64,000 bases of DNA from Chitinophagaceae bacterium (GCA_024508725.1 JANINS010000004.1:886163-950162); one strand, 5' to 3'; counted from the stretch's first letter, positions 8,094 through 16,877 are shown. Numbers and translations are program-made. Notes: generated by a model not told the origin, from the letters alone.

Positions 8094-9587
8094 TCAAAAT
8101 CTAAACTCCGATAAGAATTTTATCGCAGCATTCATATCATCATGCAGAATCCTGTCGGCAGAATTGAAATCAACCTTGGTTCGAAAATCATACACCAGGT
8201 TCTCCAAAGTAGCAGCACTCTTCTTAGGTCTTCTAAATTCCAATGCCTGCGCTGCTGTTAGTAATTCAATTGCCAATACTTTTTCTACATTATTGATCAA
8301 TCGATAGCATTTTGTTGCTGCATTGGCTCCCATACTCACATGGTCTTCCTGGTTGTTACTACTTGGAATAGAATCAACACTCGATGGTGTGCAGAGCTGC
8401 TTGTTCTCGCTTACAATTCCCGCTGCAGTGTATTGAGGGATCATAAAACCTGAATTCAAGCCTGGATTCTTGACTAAAAATGGAGGTAAGTCTCTTTGTC
8501 CACTGATCAACTGGTACGTTCTTCTTTCACTGATGCTGGCGATCTCACTCATAGCAATAGAAAGAAAATCAAGATGCAAAGCCAACGGCTGACCATGAAA
8601 ATTCCCGCCACTTACGATCAGATCCTGGTCAGGAAATACATTGGGATTATCTGTAACAGAATTGATCTCGGTTAAAAAAACATGCAGCACATTCTCAAAT
8701 ACATCCTTACTGGCTCCGTGCACCTGTGGAATACAACGAAAACTATATGGATCCTGCACCTGTTGTTTCTTTTGAACAGCGATCTCACTTCCTTGTAACA
8801 GATTTCTGAGCTTTGTTGCTGTGGCTACTTGTCCTTTATGTGGACGAACACGGTGAATATTTTCATCCAGTGGCGAAAGCACACAATCAAATGCGTCGAA
8901 AGAAAGTGCAGCGATCAGATCTGCTAATTGTAGCAATCTTTCAGCCTTCATCAAACACCACATGCCATAACCCGTCATGAATTGTGTTCCGTTGATCAAA
9001 GCCAAACCTTCTTTACTTCTCAGGTGAATAGGTTGCCATCCAAACTGATCAAGTATTTGCTTGCTCTCAACTTTACTATCATTCTGCCAGACCTCTCCCA
9101 TTCCGATCAAAGGCAGACTCAAATGACTTAACGGAGCCAGATCACCGGAGGCTCCCAATGAACCTTGTGTATAGATTACCGGCAACACATTGTTATTGTA
9201 CATCTCCTGCAAACGTTCAACTGTTTGCAGTTGTACACCGCTGTGTCCATAGCTGAGCGATTTCACCTTTAACATCAGCATTAGCTTCACGATCTCTTTA
9301 GGAACGTATTCACCTAAGCCGCAGGCATGAGACATCAAAAGATTGTATTGCAATTGTTCGATCTGGTCTTTATCGATCGCTACATTTTGCAAATAGCCAA
9401 AACCGGTATTGATGCCATAGAACAACTCATCTGACCCTGAAAGTTTATTATCCAGGTACTCACGGCATTGTTTAACAGCCTCGGTGGCTTCGGAAGTAAT
9501 AACGATTGGATGTTTCTTATCTACTGCAGCTTTAACCTGGTCAAAATCGAGCCAGTTTCTATCTAAATGAAGGTGTGTATGATTCAT
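8094..9587 (-). CDS. hutH: Histidine ammonia-lyase (HAL/PAL family)
   Basis: 497 residues from the chosen start (MNHTHLHL); an in-frame ATG 18 bp upstream is possible but less family-like. The enzyme deaminates histidine to urocanate using the MIO cofactor formed from ASG (146-148) in GSLGASGDLAPLSH. Other signatures are YGINTGFG (58-65), NGTQFM, QDPYSFRC and NFHGQPLA. No hutU or hutI is visible here. Tyrosine ammonia-lyases share this fold, but the sequence signature is closest to HAL. It is followed by a copy of the dispersed repeat rather than a terminator. Confidence 0.93.
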   Translation of the reverse strand: MNHTHLHLDRNWLDFDQVKAAVDKKHPIVITSEATEAVKQCREYLDNKLSGSDELFYGINTGFGYLQNVAIDKDQIEQLQYNLLMSHACGLGEYVPKEIVKLMLMLKVKSLSYGHSGVQLQTVERLQEMYNNNVLPVIYTQGSLGASGDLAPLSHLSLPLIGMGEVWQNDSKVESKQILDQFGWQPIHLRSKEGLALINGTQFMTGYGMWCLMKAERLLQLADLIAALSFDAFDCVLSPLDENIHRVRPHKGQVATATKLRNLLQGSEIAVQKKQQVQDPYSFRCIPQVHGASKDVFENVLHVFLTEINSVTDNPNVFPDQDLIVSGGNFHGQPLALHLDFLSIAMSEIASISERRTYQLISGQRDLPPFLVKNPGLNSGFMIPQYTAAGIVSENKQLCTPSSVDSIPSSNNQEDHVSMGANAATKCYRLINNVEKVLAIELLTAAQALEFRRPKKSAATLENLVYDFRTKVDFNSADRILHDDMNAAIKFLSEFRF

Positions 9588-9686
9588 GGCAATTCCGAAC
9601 GCCAAATGTAAAGGCTTTATTTAAATGGCAATTATAAATGATAAATGACGTTGCAGCTGAATGTCAATCATTTTACATTTGTTCAG

Positions 9687-10043
9687 ATGCGTTTCCTGCT
9701 AATGATACCAATCCTGGCTTTATTTCTTTCCAACATCCCGTTGAAAGTAGAGATCATGCCTGTTGCAAAAGAAACGCTGGAGAAATGTTGCAGCAAAAAG
9801 CAGCGTGATGAAATGAATTGTAAGAAATTTCATCAGCCTAAAAAGAAACTTTGCTGCGAGTCAAAAGAATCCAGTTGCAGCTTCTACTCGTGTTTCCAGG
9901 TTGTATCGCCGATGCTTACACTTCCAAAATTCAACTTTTCTATCCCTGGGGAAACGCATAAATACTGCTTGTTCAAAAAAAACAATTGGATAAATCCATT
10001 CATCAAATCTTTATTTCAACCGCCAGATCAGTTTATATGTTAG
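9687..10043 (+). CDS. Small Cys-rich exported protein, unknown
   Basis: 118 residues from Met MRFLLMIPILALFLSN, which begins a clear hydrophobic signal or anchor; an in-frame ATG at 9645 would put 14 residues ahead of it and is less likely. The mature part is rich in Cys and Lys: EKCCSKK, KLCCESKESSC, SFYSCF. This resembles small periplasmic metal-handling or thiol-rich proteins, but I recognise no family. It is divergent from hutH and 39 bp upstream of another exported Lys/Cys-rich protein, suggesting a two-gene unit. Confidence 0.65.
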   Translation: MRFLLMIPILALFLSNIPLKVEIMPVAKETLEKCCSKKQRDEMNCKKFHQPKKKLCCESKESSCSFYSCFQVVSPMLTLPKFNFSIPGETHKYCLFKKNNWINPFIKSLFQPPDQFIC

Positions 10044-10082
10044 TTAATCCTGATTTAATTACTAATTATTTAAACTGAATAC

Positions 10083-10295
10083 ATGAAAAAGATATTATTG
10101 CTTTTACTGGCAGCTTCTTTAACAGCGACTGTTGCCAATGCTGCCAAAGACGATAAAAAATGCGACAAGAAAGATTGTAAAAAAGAGTGTAAAGCCAAAT
10201 GTGATAAGAAGGATGCGGATTGCAAAAAGAAGTGTGATTCAAAAACAGGATCGAAAACAACTTCAACATCAACCAAAAAGCCTTCTAAAGCTTAA
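10083..10295 (+). CDS. Exported Lys/Cys-rich small protein
   Basis: 70 residues. A signal peptide (MKKILLLLLAASLTATVANA, cleavage after ANA) precedes a mature part of about 50 residues made of K, D and C in a near-regular pattern (DKKCDKKDCKKECKAKC, KDADCKKKCD), then a Ser/Thr/Lys tail. The spacing C-x(4)-C-x(3)-C-x(3)-C could bind metal, but this is inference. A strong terminator follows the stop codon. Confidence 0.75.
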   Translation: MKKILLLLLAASLTATVANAAKDDKKCDKKDCKKECKAKCDKKDADCKKKCDSKTGSKTTSTSTKKPSKA

Positions 10296-10299
10296 CGAA

Positions 10300-10330
10300 A
10301 AAGTCCCGCCAAATGCGGGACTTTGTTTTT
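10300..10330 (+). terminator. Rho-independent terminator
   Basis: Perfect 10-bp stem AAAGTCCCGC / GCGGGACTTT with 5-nt loop CAAAT, followed by a T-rich run. It ends the Lys/Cys-rich protein transcript. Confidence 0.9.
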
Positions 10331-10334
10331 TGCT

Positions 10335-10360
10335 TTGAAATGATTTTTTCCTTTATTTTG
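10335..10360 (+). promoter_or_regulatory. Candidate promoter of tRNA-Arg
   Basis: TTG at 10335-10337 and TATTTTG at 10354-10360, 16 bp apart. The expected start site would lie a few bases before the tRNA at 10376. The spacing is slightly short for the phylum. Confidence 0.45.
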
Positions 10361-10375
10361 CACCTCTTTAAAAAT

Positions 10376-10449
10376 GGTCCGGTAGCTCAGCTGGATAGAG
10401 CAACTGCCTTCTAAGCAGTAGGTCTCAGGTTCGAATCCTGACCGGATCA
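10376..10449 (+). tRNA. tRNA-Arg, anticodon TCT
   Basis: 74 nt cloverleaf. The acceptor stem GGTCCGG (10376-10382) pairs with CCGGATC (10442-10448), with one G-T pair, and A is the discriminator. The D-arm begins with AGCTCAG, the anticodon stem ACTGC/GCAGT encloses the loop CTTCTAA (anticodon TCT, reads AGA), and the T-loop is GGTTCGAATCC. CCA is not encoded. A terminator follows directly, so it is a single-tRNA unit. Confidence 0.97.
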
Positions 10450-10451
10450 CT

Positions 10452-10480
10452 AAAAGCGAAGCCATACTGCTTCGCTTTTT
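10452..10480 (+). terminator. Rho-independent terminator after tRNA-Arg
   Basis: Perfect 11-bp stem AAAAGCGAAGC (10452-10462) / GCTTCGCTTTT (10469-10479), 6-nt loop, continuing into T. Confidence 0.9.
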
Positions 10481-10485
10481 TATTT

Positions 10486-10493
10486 TACATTCG
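10486..10493 (+). promoter_or_regulatory. Candidate -7 box for ung
   Basis: TACATTCG fits the TAnnTTTG/TAnnTTcG pattern and lies 16 bp before the ung ATG. No clear TTG is seen at the expected distance. Confidence 0.35.
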
Positions 10494-10509
10494 ATTCAAA
10501 CTCAAAGGA

Positions 10510-11181
10510 ATGGAAGTAAAGATCGAAACAGGTTGGAAAAAAGTGTTGCAGGAAGAGTTTGATCAACCTTATTTCAGTGAGATCGTACATTTCCTGAAAA
10601 CAGAAAAATCACAGGGCAAAACGATCTATCCTCCCGGTAAGATGATATTTAATGCTTTTGACAAAACTCCATTTGATAAAGTAAAAGTTGTATTGATCGG
10701 GCAGGACCCTTATCATGGTGCCGGACAAGCGATGGGATTGTCTTTCTCTGTACCTGATGGTGTAAAACCACCTCCGTCACTCGTGAATATTTTCAAAGAA
10801 TTACATTCAGACATTGGCATTCCGATCCCTAAAACAGGAAACTTAACCAAATGGGCCGACCAGGGAGTTTTATTGTTGAATGCATCGCTAACAGTAAGGG
10901 CTAACGAACCAAACAGTCATGCTAAAATTGGGTGGCATACATTCACTGATGTTGTTATACAAAAAGTATCATCGATGAGATCGAATATCGTTTTTCTTTT
11001 ATGGGGAGCTTTTGCAAGACAAAAACAGGAATTTATCAATCCTGGTAAACATCTTATCTTACAGACTGCACATCCATCTCCATTCAGTGCAGATAAATTC
11101 TTTGGTTGCAAGCATTTTAGTAAAACCAATCATTATCTTGTAAAACATGGAATCGATCCGATAAACTGGTCACTGGATTAA
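10510..11181 (+). CDS. ung: Uracil-DNA glycosylase (family 1)
   Basis: 223 residues, a normal length. Removes uracil from DNA to start base-excision repair. The catalytic water-activating motif GQDPYH is at 64-69, and the DNA-intercalation loop HPSP at 188-191 (HPSPFS). LLLNASLTVR is the conserved uracil-recognition strand. One base separates its stop from the next gene, so it probably shares a transcript with the acyltransferase and GNAT genes. Confidence 0.97.
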   Translation: MEVKIETGWKKVLQEEFDQPYFSEIVHFLKTEKSQGKTIYPPGKMIFNAFDKTPFDKVKVVLIGQDPYHGAGQAMGLSFSVPDGVKPPPSLVNIFKELHSDIGIPIPKTGNLTKWADQGVLLLNASLTVRANEPNSHAKIGWHTFTDVVIQKVSSMRSNIVFLLWGAFARQKQEFINPGKHLILQTAHPSPFSADKFFGCKHFSKTNHYLVKHGIDPINWSLD

Positions 11182-11182
11182 T

Positions 11183-11917
11183 ATGAAATTATTCAAAGAG
11201 ATATTTGGAAGAATCTGGGCATTGTGGGGAATTGTAACCTTCATCGCAACATTTCTCATCATCTTTATTCCCTCAATGCTCACTTACCTGATCCCTGGAA
11301 AAAAAGGGCAACACATATTTATCATCATTTCAAGAATATGGATGAGAATATGGCTGTTTCTCATTGCTTGTCCTTTAAAAGTTAGGGGGCAACATCATTT
11401 CAAAAAAGGAGAAACGTATGTGGTTACCTGCAATCATAATTCTTTGATGGATATTCCACTTTCATGTCCATTTATTCCAGGAGCCAACAGAACGATCGCT
11501 AAGAAGTCTTTTACAAAAATTCCGCTGTTCGGATTTTTTTATGCGAAAGGATCGGTGTTAGTTGATCGGAAAAGTGATGAAAGCCGCAGGAGAAGTTTCA
11601 TTGAAATGAAGCGAACACTTGAAGAAGAGATGCATATGAGTGTGTATCCGGAAGGAACACGGAACAGGAGTAATGATCCGTTGAAAGCATTTCATGATGG
11701 TGCCTTTCGCTTAGCAGTTGAATCGGGAAAAGCGGTGATCCCTGCTGTGATCTTTAATACTAAAAAAGTGCTTCCAATAAATAAGCCTTTTTATTTCATG
11801 CCGCATAAACTGGCAATTCATTTTCTTGAACCTGTAAGTGTACAGAGTAAATCTGCCAAACAATTGAAGGAAAAAGTTTTCAATATCATGTGGCAATACT
11901 ACGAGGCAAATAAATGA
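11183..11917 (+). CDS. 1-acyl-glycerol-3-phosphate acyltransferase (PlsC family)
   Basis: 244 residues. N-terminal hydrophobic segments (about 8-37 and 46-63) anchor it in the inner membrane. Acyltransferase motif I is HNSLMD (85-90, HX4D) and motif III is YPEGTR (155-160). Expected reaction: acyl transfer to lysophosphatidic acid in phospholipid synthesis; another lyso-lipid substrate is possible. It lies in a tight run with ung and a GNAT gene, with 1-bp gaps on both sides. Confidence 0.9.
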   Translation: MKLFKEIFGRIWALWGIVTFIATFLIIFIPSMLTYLIPGKKGQHIFIIISRIWMRIWLFLIACPLKVRGQHHFKKGETYVVTCNHNSLMDIPLSCPFIPGANRTIAKKSFTKIPLFGFFYAKGSVLVDRKSDESRRRSFIEMKRTLEEEMHMSVYPEGTRNRSNDPLKAFHDGAFRLAVESGKAVIPAVIFNTKKVLPINKPFYFMPHKLAIHFLEPVSVQSKSAKQLKEKVFNIMWQYYEANK

Positions 11918-11918
11918 T

Positions 11919-12458
11919 ATGCAGTTCAACTTATTACAAACATCACGGTTGCTTTTAAAAGAGATGAATCCACAGGTGTATTCATCGTTGTTTTCTACCT
12001 GTGATGATGAACAGCTCAAAAAAGAATTTGGATTGAACAGTACTCAGGAGTTGGAGAAGAAGAAACAGAACTTCAACAATGGCTTCACTATGTTCAATAA
12101 ATCTTTCACTTATTTCCAACTATTGAATAAAGAAAATGAAGCACATATTGGCTGGTGTGGATTTCATACATGGTACACACAACATGCCAGGGCAGAGATA
12201 GGTTATACAATATGGAATGAAACTGACAGGGGAAAGGGATATATGAAAGAGGCTTTCCCTTTAATCCTCGATTTCGGATTCAACAGTATGAATTTGCATC
12301 GGATCGAAGCTTTTATCGGGCCTGAGAATAAGCCATCATTGCACCTGGTGAGATCATTTGGTTTTACGCAGGAAGGCCATTTAAGAGAACATTATTTTAC
12401 AAATAACCGGTTTGAAGATTCTGTTGTTTTCTCATTGCTTAAGAATGAATACAAATAA
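11919..12458 (+). CDS. GNAT-family N-acetyltransferase (RimJ/RimL-like)
   Basis: 179 residues. The pattern matches the RimJ/RimL group: an N-terminal TSRLLLKEM strand, then EIGYTIWNETDRGKGYMKEA (acetyl-CoA binding, with RGKG as the pyrophosphate loop), then LHRIEAFIGPENKPSLHLVRSFGF and the ending FEDSVVFSLL. It probably acetylates a protein N-terminus or a small amine; the substrate is not predictable. It is the last gene of the ung unit and is followed by a terminator. Confidence 0.9.
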   Translation: MQFNLLQTSRLLLKEMNPQVYSSLFSTCDDEQLKKEFGLNSTQELEKKKQNFNNGFTMFNKSFTYFQLLNKENEAHIGWCGFHTWYTQHARAEIGYTIWNETDRGKGYMKEAFPLILDFGFNSMNLHRIEAFIGPENKPSLHLVRSFGFTQEGHLREHYFTNNRFEDSVVFSLLKNEYK

Positions 12459-12461
12459 AAA

Positions 12462-12479
12462 ATCCCGCCGAAACGGGAT
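12462..12479. terminator. Bidirectional terminator
   Basis: Stem ATCCCG / CGGGAT with a 6-nt loop, flanked by an A-run on one side and T-rich sequence on the other. It serves the GNAT gene on + and the sorting-domain protein on -. Confidence 0.75.
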
Positions 12480-12499
12480 CTTTATTTTCTAATACTTTT

Positions 12500-13939
12500 T
12501 TATTGTACAATGATCTGGTTCACTCCTACTACCTTATTTTCTTCGTTTAAAACCTTTACCATATAACTGCCTTTTGCAATGTATTGAGGCAGCCTTAATT
12601 CTTCTACCTGCAGTTTGTTATTCACGTTTACTGTTTGTGTACTGAGCAGTTTACCCGAGATATCCATTAGCTGAACCTGGTATTTACCTGAAACATAATC
12701 TTTGAACGATACTCTTGTAATACCTGTTGTCACAGGATTTGGATATACAGAGATCGTTCCTTCTACCAACTGTTGCTGCTGAGGTGTTCCTCTCTGTGCT
12801 GTAGTAACCGTATTTTGCGGAGTTGCAGTTGTTGTATTGGATGTATTCGGTTGATTCACTTTTGCAGGCTCATCTATCACTGCAACTGGTTGCTTAGGTT
12901 CTTCTTTTGGTTCTTCTGGTTTATTCTTTTTGCTGTACGCTAAAAATCCATTTGCAAGATCAGATGCGTTGAATACAGTTTCTCCGCTTGATGCTTTTTC
13001 TGCCTGCAAACTTTGTAGATCAAATCTGTAATAACCATTCGTGCTGGTTGAGCTACATACAACTACTGAACCTTCTCCATCTTTTTCAACAGCAGCACCA
13101 TTGGTGGTAAATCCTGCAGGCAAACCTTTGATTCGTCCTTTATAAGTTGCTGTCATGGTTTTCACTTCGATCTTGAACACTTTTGCATTGGCGCCAACAA
13201 GATAAAGATTACCAAAAGCATCAGCGATCATATCTCCACCGTAATTTCCTGTACTATGAATTGAGTTCACTCCATTTGTGGGATCATCATTCAAACTACC
13301 GAGATCTTTTACTTCAGGTTTCTTATCGGTTTCAAACTGTATCAGATGTTCTGCATTGTTAGATAATGCATATCCTTTTCCATCAGAACCGATCACCATT
13401 CTGGTGATCTGGTTTGGAACATCTCCCCTGCTTTTTAAAGCACCAAAAGATTCATTTTCGAAATAGTACACCTTCGTGGTTTTCGATTTCATATCGATAT
13501 ACCGCAATTCGTTAATGCCCATTGGTGTATAGTAAAGCCTGTCGTGTTTCTTATCGTACGCCAGAGCTGCAGAACTTGTTGCAAAAGGGGCGTCACTTTG
13601 AATAAGCGTTGCATGTGGAGCAGATTTACGAACGATCACCATTTTATTATCACCATCTGTTCTATAAACAGTAACAGTAGGTGCAACAGCACTAACATTC
13701 GTTGTAGCAGGGTCTTTCTTTACGATAGCCTTACCTGTTCTTGCATTGAGCTTTTCAATTTCCTGTGTGTTTTTGTAGATGGTCTGCAGTTCATCACCTG
13801 TAGCAACATCTATCAGCCTGACCTCAGACCAGTTGGCACTGCCTTTTTGAGAACCTGTGATGGCGTAAGCTTTTATTTGTGCCTGGGCTGCACCAACACT
13901 TAAACATACCGCTGAGAGAAGTAGAATTTTTCGTTTCAT
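12500..13939 (-). CDS. Exported beta-propeller protein with type IX secretion sorting domain
   Basis: 479 residues: signal peptide (MKRKILLLSAVCLSVGAAQA), a propeller-like region of about 310 residues with blades such as NELRYIDMK, GDMIADAFGNLYLVG and NGAAVEKDGEGSVVV, a low-complexity Pro/Glu/Thr/Gln linker (about 340-400), and a C-terminal sorting domain (ISVYPNPVTTGITRVSF ... SYMVKVLNEENKVVGVNQIIVQ). It should be translocated by the type IX system and anchored or released at the surface. The protein at 26468-27682 is a clear paralogue (shared KAYAITG, ELRY, GGDMIADA, NGAAV), but this copy has the longer linker. Function unknown. Confidence 0.85.
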   Translation of the reverse strand: MKRKILLLSAVCLSVGAAQAQIKAYAITGSQKGSANWSEVRLIDVATGDELQTIYKNTQEIEKLNARTGKAIVKKDPATTNVSAVAPTVTVYRTDGDNKMVIVRKSAPHATLIQSDAPFATSSAALAYDKKHDRLYYTPMGINELRYIDMKSKTTKVYYFENESFGALKSRGDVPNQITRMVIGSDGKGYALSNNAEHLIQFETDKKPEVKDLGSLNDDPTNGVNSIHSTGNYGGDMIADAFGNLYLVGANAKVFKIEVKTMTATYKGRIKGLPAGFTTNGAAVEKDGEGSVVVCSSTSTNGYYRFDLQSLQAEKASSGETVFNASDLANGFLAYSKKNKPEEPKEEPKQPVAVIDEPAKVNQPNTSNTTTATPQNTVTTAQRGTPQQQQLVEGTISVYPNPVTTGITRVSFKDYVSGKYQVQLMDISGKLLSTQTVNVNNKLQVEELRLPQYIAKGSYMVKVLNEENKVVGVNQIIVQ

Positions 13940-14060
13940 GGTAGTAGGTTTTTATTTATAAGTCAATTTACGATGCTTTTCGTTGATTGTGTATTCCACA
14001 GGTGGATTTTTCCCGGAAATTGGATGAACGGTAGCTTAAAGCATAGATGAAAAAGAAAGG

Positions 14061-14082
14061 AAAGCCGCTGGAAAACGGCTTT
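14061..14082 (-). terminator. Likely terminator of the 14127 gene
   Basis: Stem AAAGCCG (14061-14067) / CGGCTTT (14076-14082). On the minus strand it is followed by CCTTTCTTTTTC, a moderate T-rich tract. Confidence 0.55.
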
Positions 14083-14126
14083 CGTTGTACACAAAATCAC
14101 CTCTTGACATCTAAACCTTCTTTACG

Positions 14127-15212
14127 TTATTGCACGATCAATTTCTGTGTGTACTGTTTATGCGTTTTCTCGTCTATTACAGTGATATAGTACATACCTG
14201 CAGCAATGCTTTGAGGCAATTCTAGCTGGTAGATCATATGCTTGTTTGAGAAAGAGAATTTATTCTCTTGAATTGTTTTTCCGTTGTTATCAACCAGGTT
14301 CAACTGGTACTCTCCTTTTTGAGAGAGTTTTACATTTACAAAACTGTTTTTAGAAGCCGGGTTAGGGTATATCTTAATTACAGAAGGATTTATGAGGTTA
14401 GAGACCGTGTCTATCACCTTTGTAACAATATCTTGTTCTCGTATAATACTGATGCCTCCTGCATAATACCCACCTCTTTTTGTTCGTGCAACAGCGGTAA
14501 TGATTATGTCATCTAACTGATGCTGGTATGGTGTGAGTACAATGTTTTGTGTGATCCTAATTCCGGATAACGGCACAGATAATTCCTTCGTTAGATAGCC
14601 AATGGCAGATATTCTTACCTGCACTGTTTTAGCTTCATTGATTTGGATATTGAATTCTCCATTTGCGTCTGCAGCAGTTCCTTTGTTTTTACCAATGATC
14701 TCAATAGAAGCAAACGTTATCGGGTTACCAGCAGTATCACTGATCTTTCCATGTATTAGTATGCCAGGCTGTGTTTCATTTATAATAGTATCTCCTCTGA
14801 ATTCTGTTTCTATTTTACAATTCGACACAGCTACTTTACCTAACATCGCTCTTTTTAGAGTTGAGGTAGATGTCTGAACGGTATCAACTGCTTTTTTCGC
14901 TCTGAACTGAGACTTCGCTTTGTTAAACACGAACAATGGCACTAAAAAAGAAAGCATCATCGCCCAGAACTTTTTCTTTGCCGGTGTGGCAGGTTCGGTG
15001 ATGATGCGGTTTAACTGATCACTTGAAAAGTTTCCACAGGTCTTGCCCCGAGGCTTGGAAAGAAAGCTGATGATCTCCTGGTCGGTCATTGCACTAAAGT
15101 CAACCACTTCTTTGCAGCAACTCTGGCAATATCTACCCTGGTCTACAGGTGTCATCTTACTCCAGTCCTCGTGGCAAGGCTCCGGTATCTGGATGTAAAG
15201 TTCTTTTTTCAT
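14127..15212 (-). CDS. Membrane-anchored regulatory-domain protein with sorting-domain-like C-terminus
   Basis: 361 residues from the chosen start (MKKELYIQIPEPCHEDW); an ATG 30 bp upstream is less likely. The N-terminal cytoplasmic-looking module has paired Cys/His (PCHEDWSKM, GRYCQSCCKEVVDFSAMTDQE), a pattern known in several Bacteroidota exported proteins. It is followed by one membrane segment (MMLSFLVPLFVF), a CarboxypepD_reg-like domain (LIHGKISDTAGNPI ... VRISAIGYL), and a Por-type C-terminal domain (IKIYPNPASKN ... YTQKLIVQ). The mix of an N-terminal Cys module with a surface-sorting tail is odd, because the first suggests a cytoplasmic end. Function unknown. Confidence 0.75.
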   Translation of the reverse strand: MKKELYIQIPEPCHEDWSKMTPVDQGRYCQSCCKEVVDFSAMTDQEIISFLSKPRGKTCGNFSSDQLNRIITEPATPAKKKFWAMMLSFLVPLFVFNKAKSQFRAKKAVDTVQTSTSTLKRAMLGKVAVSNCKIETEFRGDTIINETQPGILIHGKISDTAGNPITFASIEIIGKNKGTAADANGEFNIQINEAKTVQVRISAIGYLTKELSVPLSGIRITQNIVLTPYQHQLDDIIITAVARTKRGGYYAGGISIIREQDIVTKVIDTVSNLINPSVIKIYPNPASKNSFVNVKLSQKGEYQLNLVDNNGKTIQENKFSFSNKHMIYQLELPQSIAAGMYYITVIDEKTHKQYTQKLIVQ

Positions 15213-15274
15213 GCAGTGGCTTTTAAACCAGATGACCTGCATAAAAGAATTACATAAAGTTTTCTAAAAATATT

Positions 15275-15715
15275 TTAAACAGCAGAACGTTTCATTATAA
15301 CATCTTTAATAACAGGAGAAGCACTGATCGATTTTGAGTTTGGTGTACTGTACAATTTTGCTGACTCAACTTTCATATTGGGCATTGCAATGGTTACAAT
15401 TACTTCATAAGACGCATATCCTTCTTTAGAAACAATCATTGTATAAGTGCCTGATTGCAGTTCTGAAAAACGATAATTGCCATATGCATCGGCGGTTACG
15501 CTTCGGTCAGTTCCCTTTAAAGTTACCATTGCATTACCTACGAACTCATTATCGGTATCCATTACCCTTCCTTCCAAAGCCATAAAACCTGAAGAGATCG
15601 ATGTCTTTGTCTCCGTTGCTGCTGATGCTTTTAGCGCTTCCTGTGCGTTGCTTTTGTTTACTATTCCTAATGCGAATAAAAATGAGAAAGGAAGCAGATA
15701 GTTGTTCTTTTTCAT
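15275..15715 (-). CDS. Exported carboxypeptidase-regulatory-like domain protein
   Basis: 146 residues: signal peptide (MKKNNYLLPFSFLFALGIVNKSNA) and one beta-sandwich of the CarboxypepD_reg-like type (ALEGRVMDTDNEFVGNAMV, GNYRFSELQSGTYTMIVSKEG). The fold is common on outer-membrane and secreted Bacteroidota proteins and often precedes TonB-dependent receptors, but no receptor follows here. It lies 62 bp upstream of the 14127 gene, which has the same domain, so the two may be one unit. Confidence 0.8.
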   Translation of the reverse strand: MKKNNYLLPFSFLFALGIVNKSNAQEALKASAATETKTSISSGFMALEGRVMDTDNEFVGNAMVTLKGTDRSVTADAYGNYRFSELQSGTYTMIVSKEGYASYEVIVTIAMPNMKVESAKLYSTPNSKSISASPVIKDVIMKRSAV

Positions 15716-15797
15716 ATTTGATTGTTTTGGAGAAGGATGCAGTACATGAATTGATTACATAAACATGATCAAAACTTTTTGCTGCTCAGGGATATTG

Positions 15798-15853
15798 AGC
15801 ACAAGAGTGCGACGCAACAGAAGTTCAATAGCAGTGCAAACCTCTGTTACCAT
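15798..15853 (+). repeat. GCGACGC-core intergenic repeat, copy 2
   Basis: AGCACAAGAGTGCGACGCAAC, an AGAAGTTCAATAGCAGTG segment, then CCTCTGTTACCAT. Full-length copy between the divergent 15275 and 15974 genes. Confidence 0.9.
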
Positions 15854-15973
15854 AACAACTTCCTAAAGCTTTGACAGTTATCCACAAATAAGTGATGTTT
15901 TAACAAAACCTACATAAGCACTTGTGTAATTTCCACATCTATCACATCAGTAAGCTATAATATTTACTTTGCT

Positions 15974-16831
15974 ATGGCACAATCTTATTTAATGACAGCA
16001 GATAGCTTTGAACAAAAGAAGAACCTAAAAGCCGGAGCTTTAACAGCAGGCATTTGCGTTTTACTGGCGTTGATGCTGGTATTGGTATCGTGGCAGTTAC
16101 CGAAGATCGCTGCTCCGGATCCGCCTTTGGACCAACAGGGTATCGAAGTAAATCTGGGAACTGATGAAACGGGATTTGGAGACGTACAACCTTTAGCTGT
16201 TGGTGATCCTGCACCTGAGTCTGCAACAAGCAGCGCTCAACCAGCAGTTACCGAGCCTACTGAATCGAGCAATGCTGATGATGCAGAATCGAATGTTCCA
16301 GTGCCTAAAGCAGAGAAAGCTAAAACAGAAACAAAGAAACCTGTTGTAACGCCTACTCCTGTTACACCTCAGCCAAAAGCTAAAATGGGTGCGATCACTA
16401 CAAAAAATGGAACAGGACCTGGAGGAAATAATTCGCAGGATGAGTTTGAAAAGAATCGTTCACAGGGAATTTATAAAGGACCTGGAAAAGATCAGGGTGA
16501 TATTAACGGTACTCCTAATTCTGACAGATATGGACCTGGTGGCGGAAAAGGCAATGGTGGTATCGTGATAAGGAGTGGTTTAGACGGCAGAAGAATCACC
16601 AGCGGTGCTGCATTTCAGGATGAGTTTAGGGAGAATGCAAAAGTTGCAGTGGATGTAACGGTTGATGCTTCTGGAAAAGTAACAGTAGCGAACATTAATC
16701 CAAGAGGTACTACAACAACTGATGCAAACATTAGAGCAATTGCCAAACGTAGAGCCATGAGTTTGAAGTTCAATTCTGCAGGCGACGAACAAAATGGAAC
16801 ACTTGTTTTTGAATTCAAGATAAAGGGTTAG
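15974..16831 (+). CDS. TonB-like energy transducer
   Basis: 285 residues: short cytoplasmic N-terminus, one membrane segment (about 24-42, GALTAGICVLLALMLVLVSW), a long Pro/Lys/Glu/Thr-rich periplasmic linker (KTETKKPVVTPTPVTPQPKAK), a Gly-rich region, and a C-terminal TonB fold (VAVDVTVDASGKVTVANINPRG ... TLVFEFKIKG). It would carry proton-motive-force energy to outer-membrane receptors. ExbB/ExbD genes are not adjacent on the upstream side, so this copy depends on partners elsewhere. folC follows on the same strand, after a terminator. Confidence 0.85.
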   Translation: MAQSYLMTADSFEQKKNLKAGALTAGICVLLALMLVLVSWQLPKIAAPDPPLDQQGIEVNLGTDETGFGDVQPLAVGDPAPESATSSAQPAVTEPTESSNADDAESNVPVPKAEKAKTETKKPVVTPTPVTPQPKAKMGAITTKNGTGPGGNNSQDEFEKNRSQGIYKGPGKDQGDINGTPNSDRYGPGGGKGNGGIVIRSGLDGRRITSGAAFQDEFRENAKVAVDVTVDASGKVTVANINPRGTTTTDANIRAIAKRRAMSLKFNSAGDEQNGTLVFEFKIKG

Positions 16832-16852
16832 CAGTTATACATTGGATATATG

Positions 16853-16877
16853 GCCGGTCTTTTTGACCGGCTTTTTT
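16853..16877 (+). terminator. Rho-independent terminator
   Basis: Perfect stem GCCGGTC (16853-16859) / GACCGGC (16865-16871), then six T. It ends the TonB-like gene. Confidence 0.9.

Noticed and set aside
10066-10276. Minus-strand frames opposite the Lys/Cys-rich protein
   Set aside because: The + strand frame has a clear signal peptide and a terminator; the minus frames are its low-complexity shadows.
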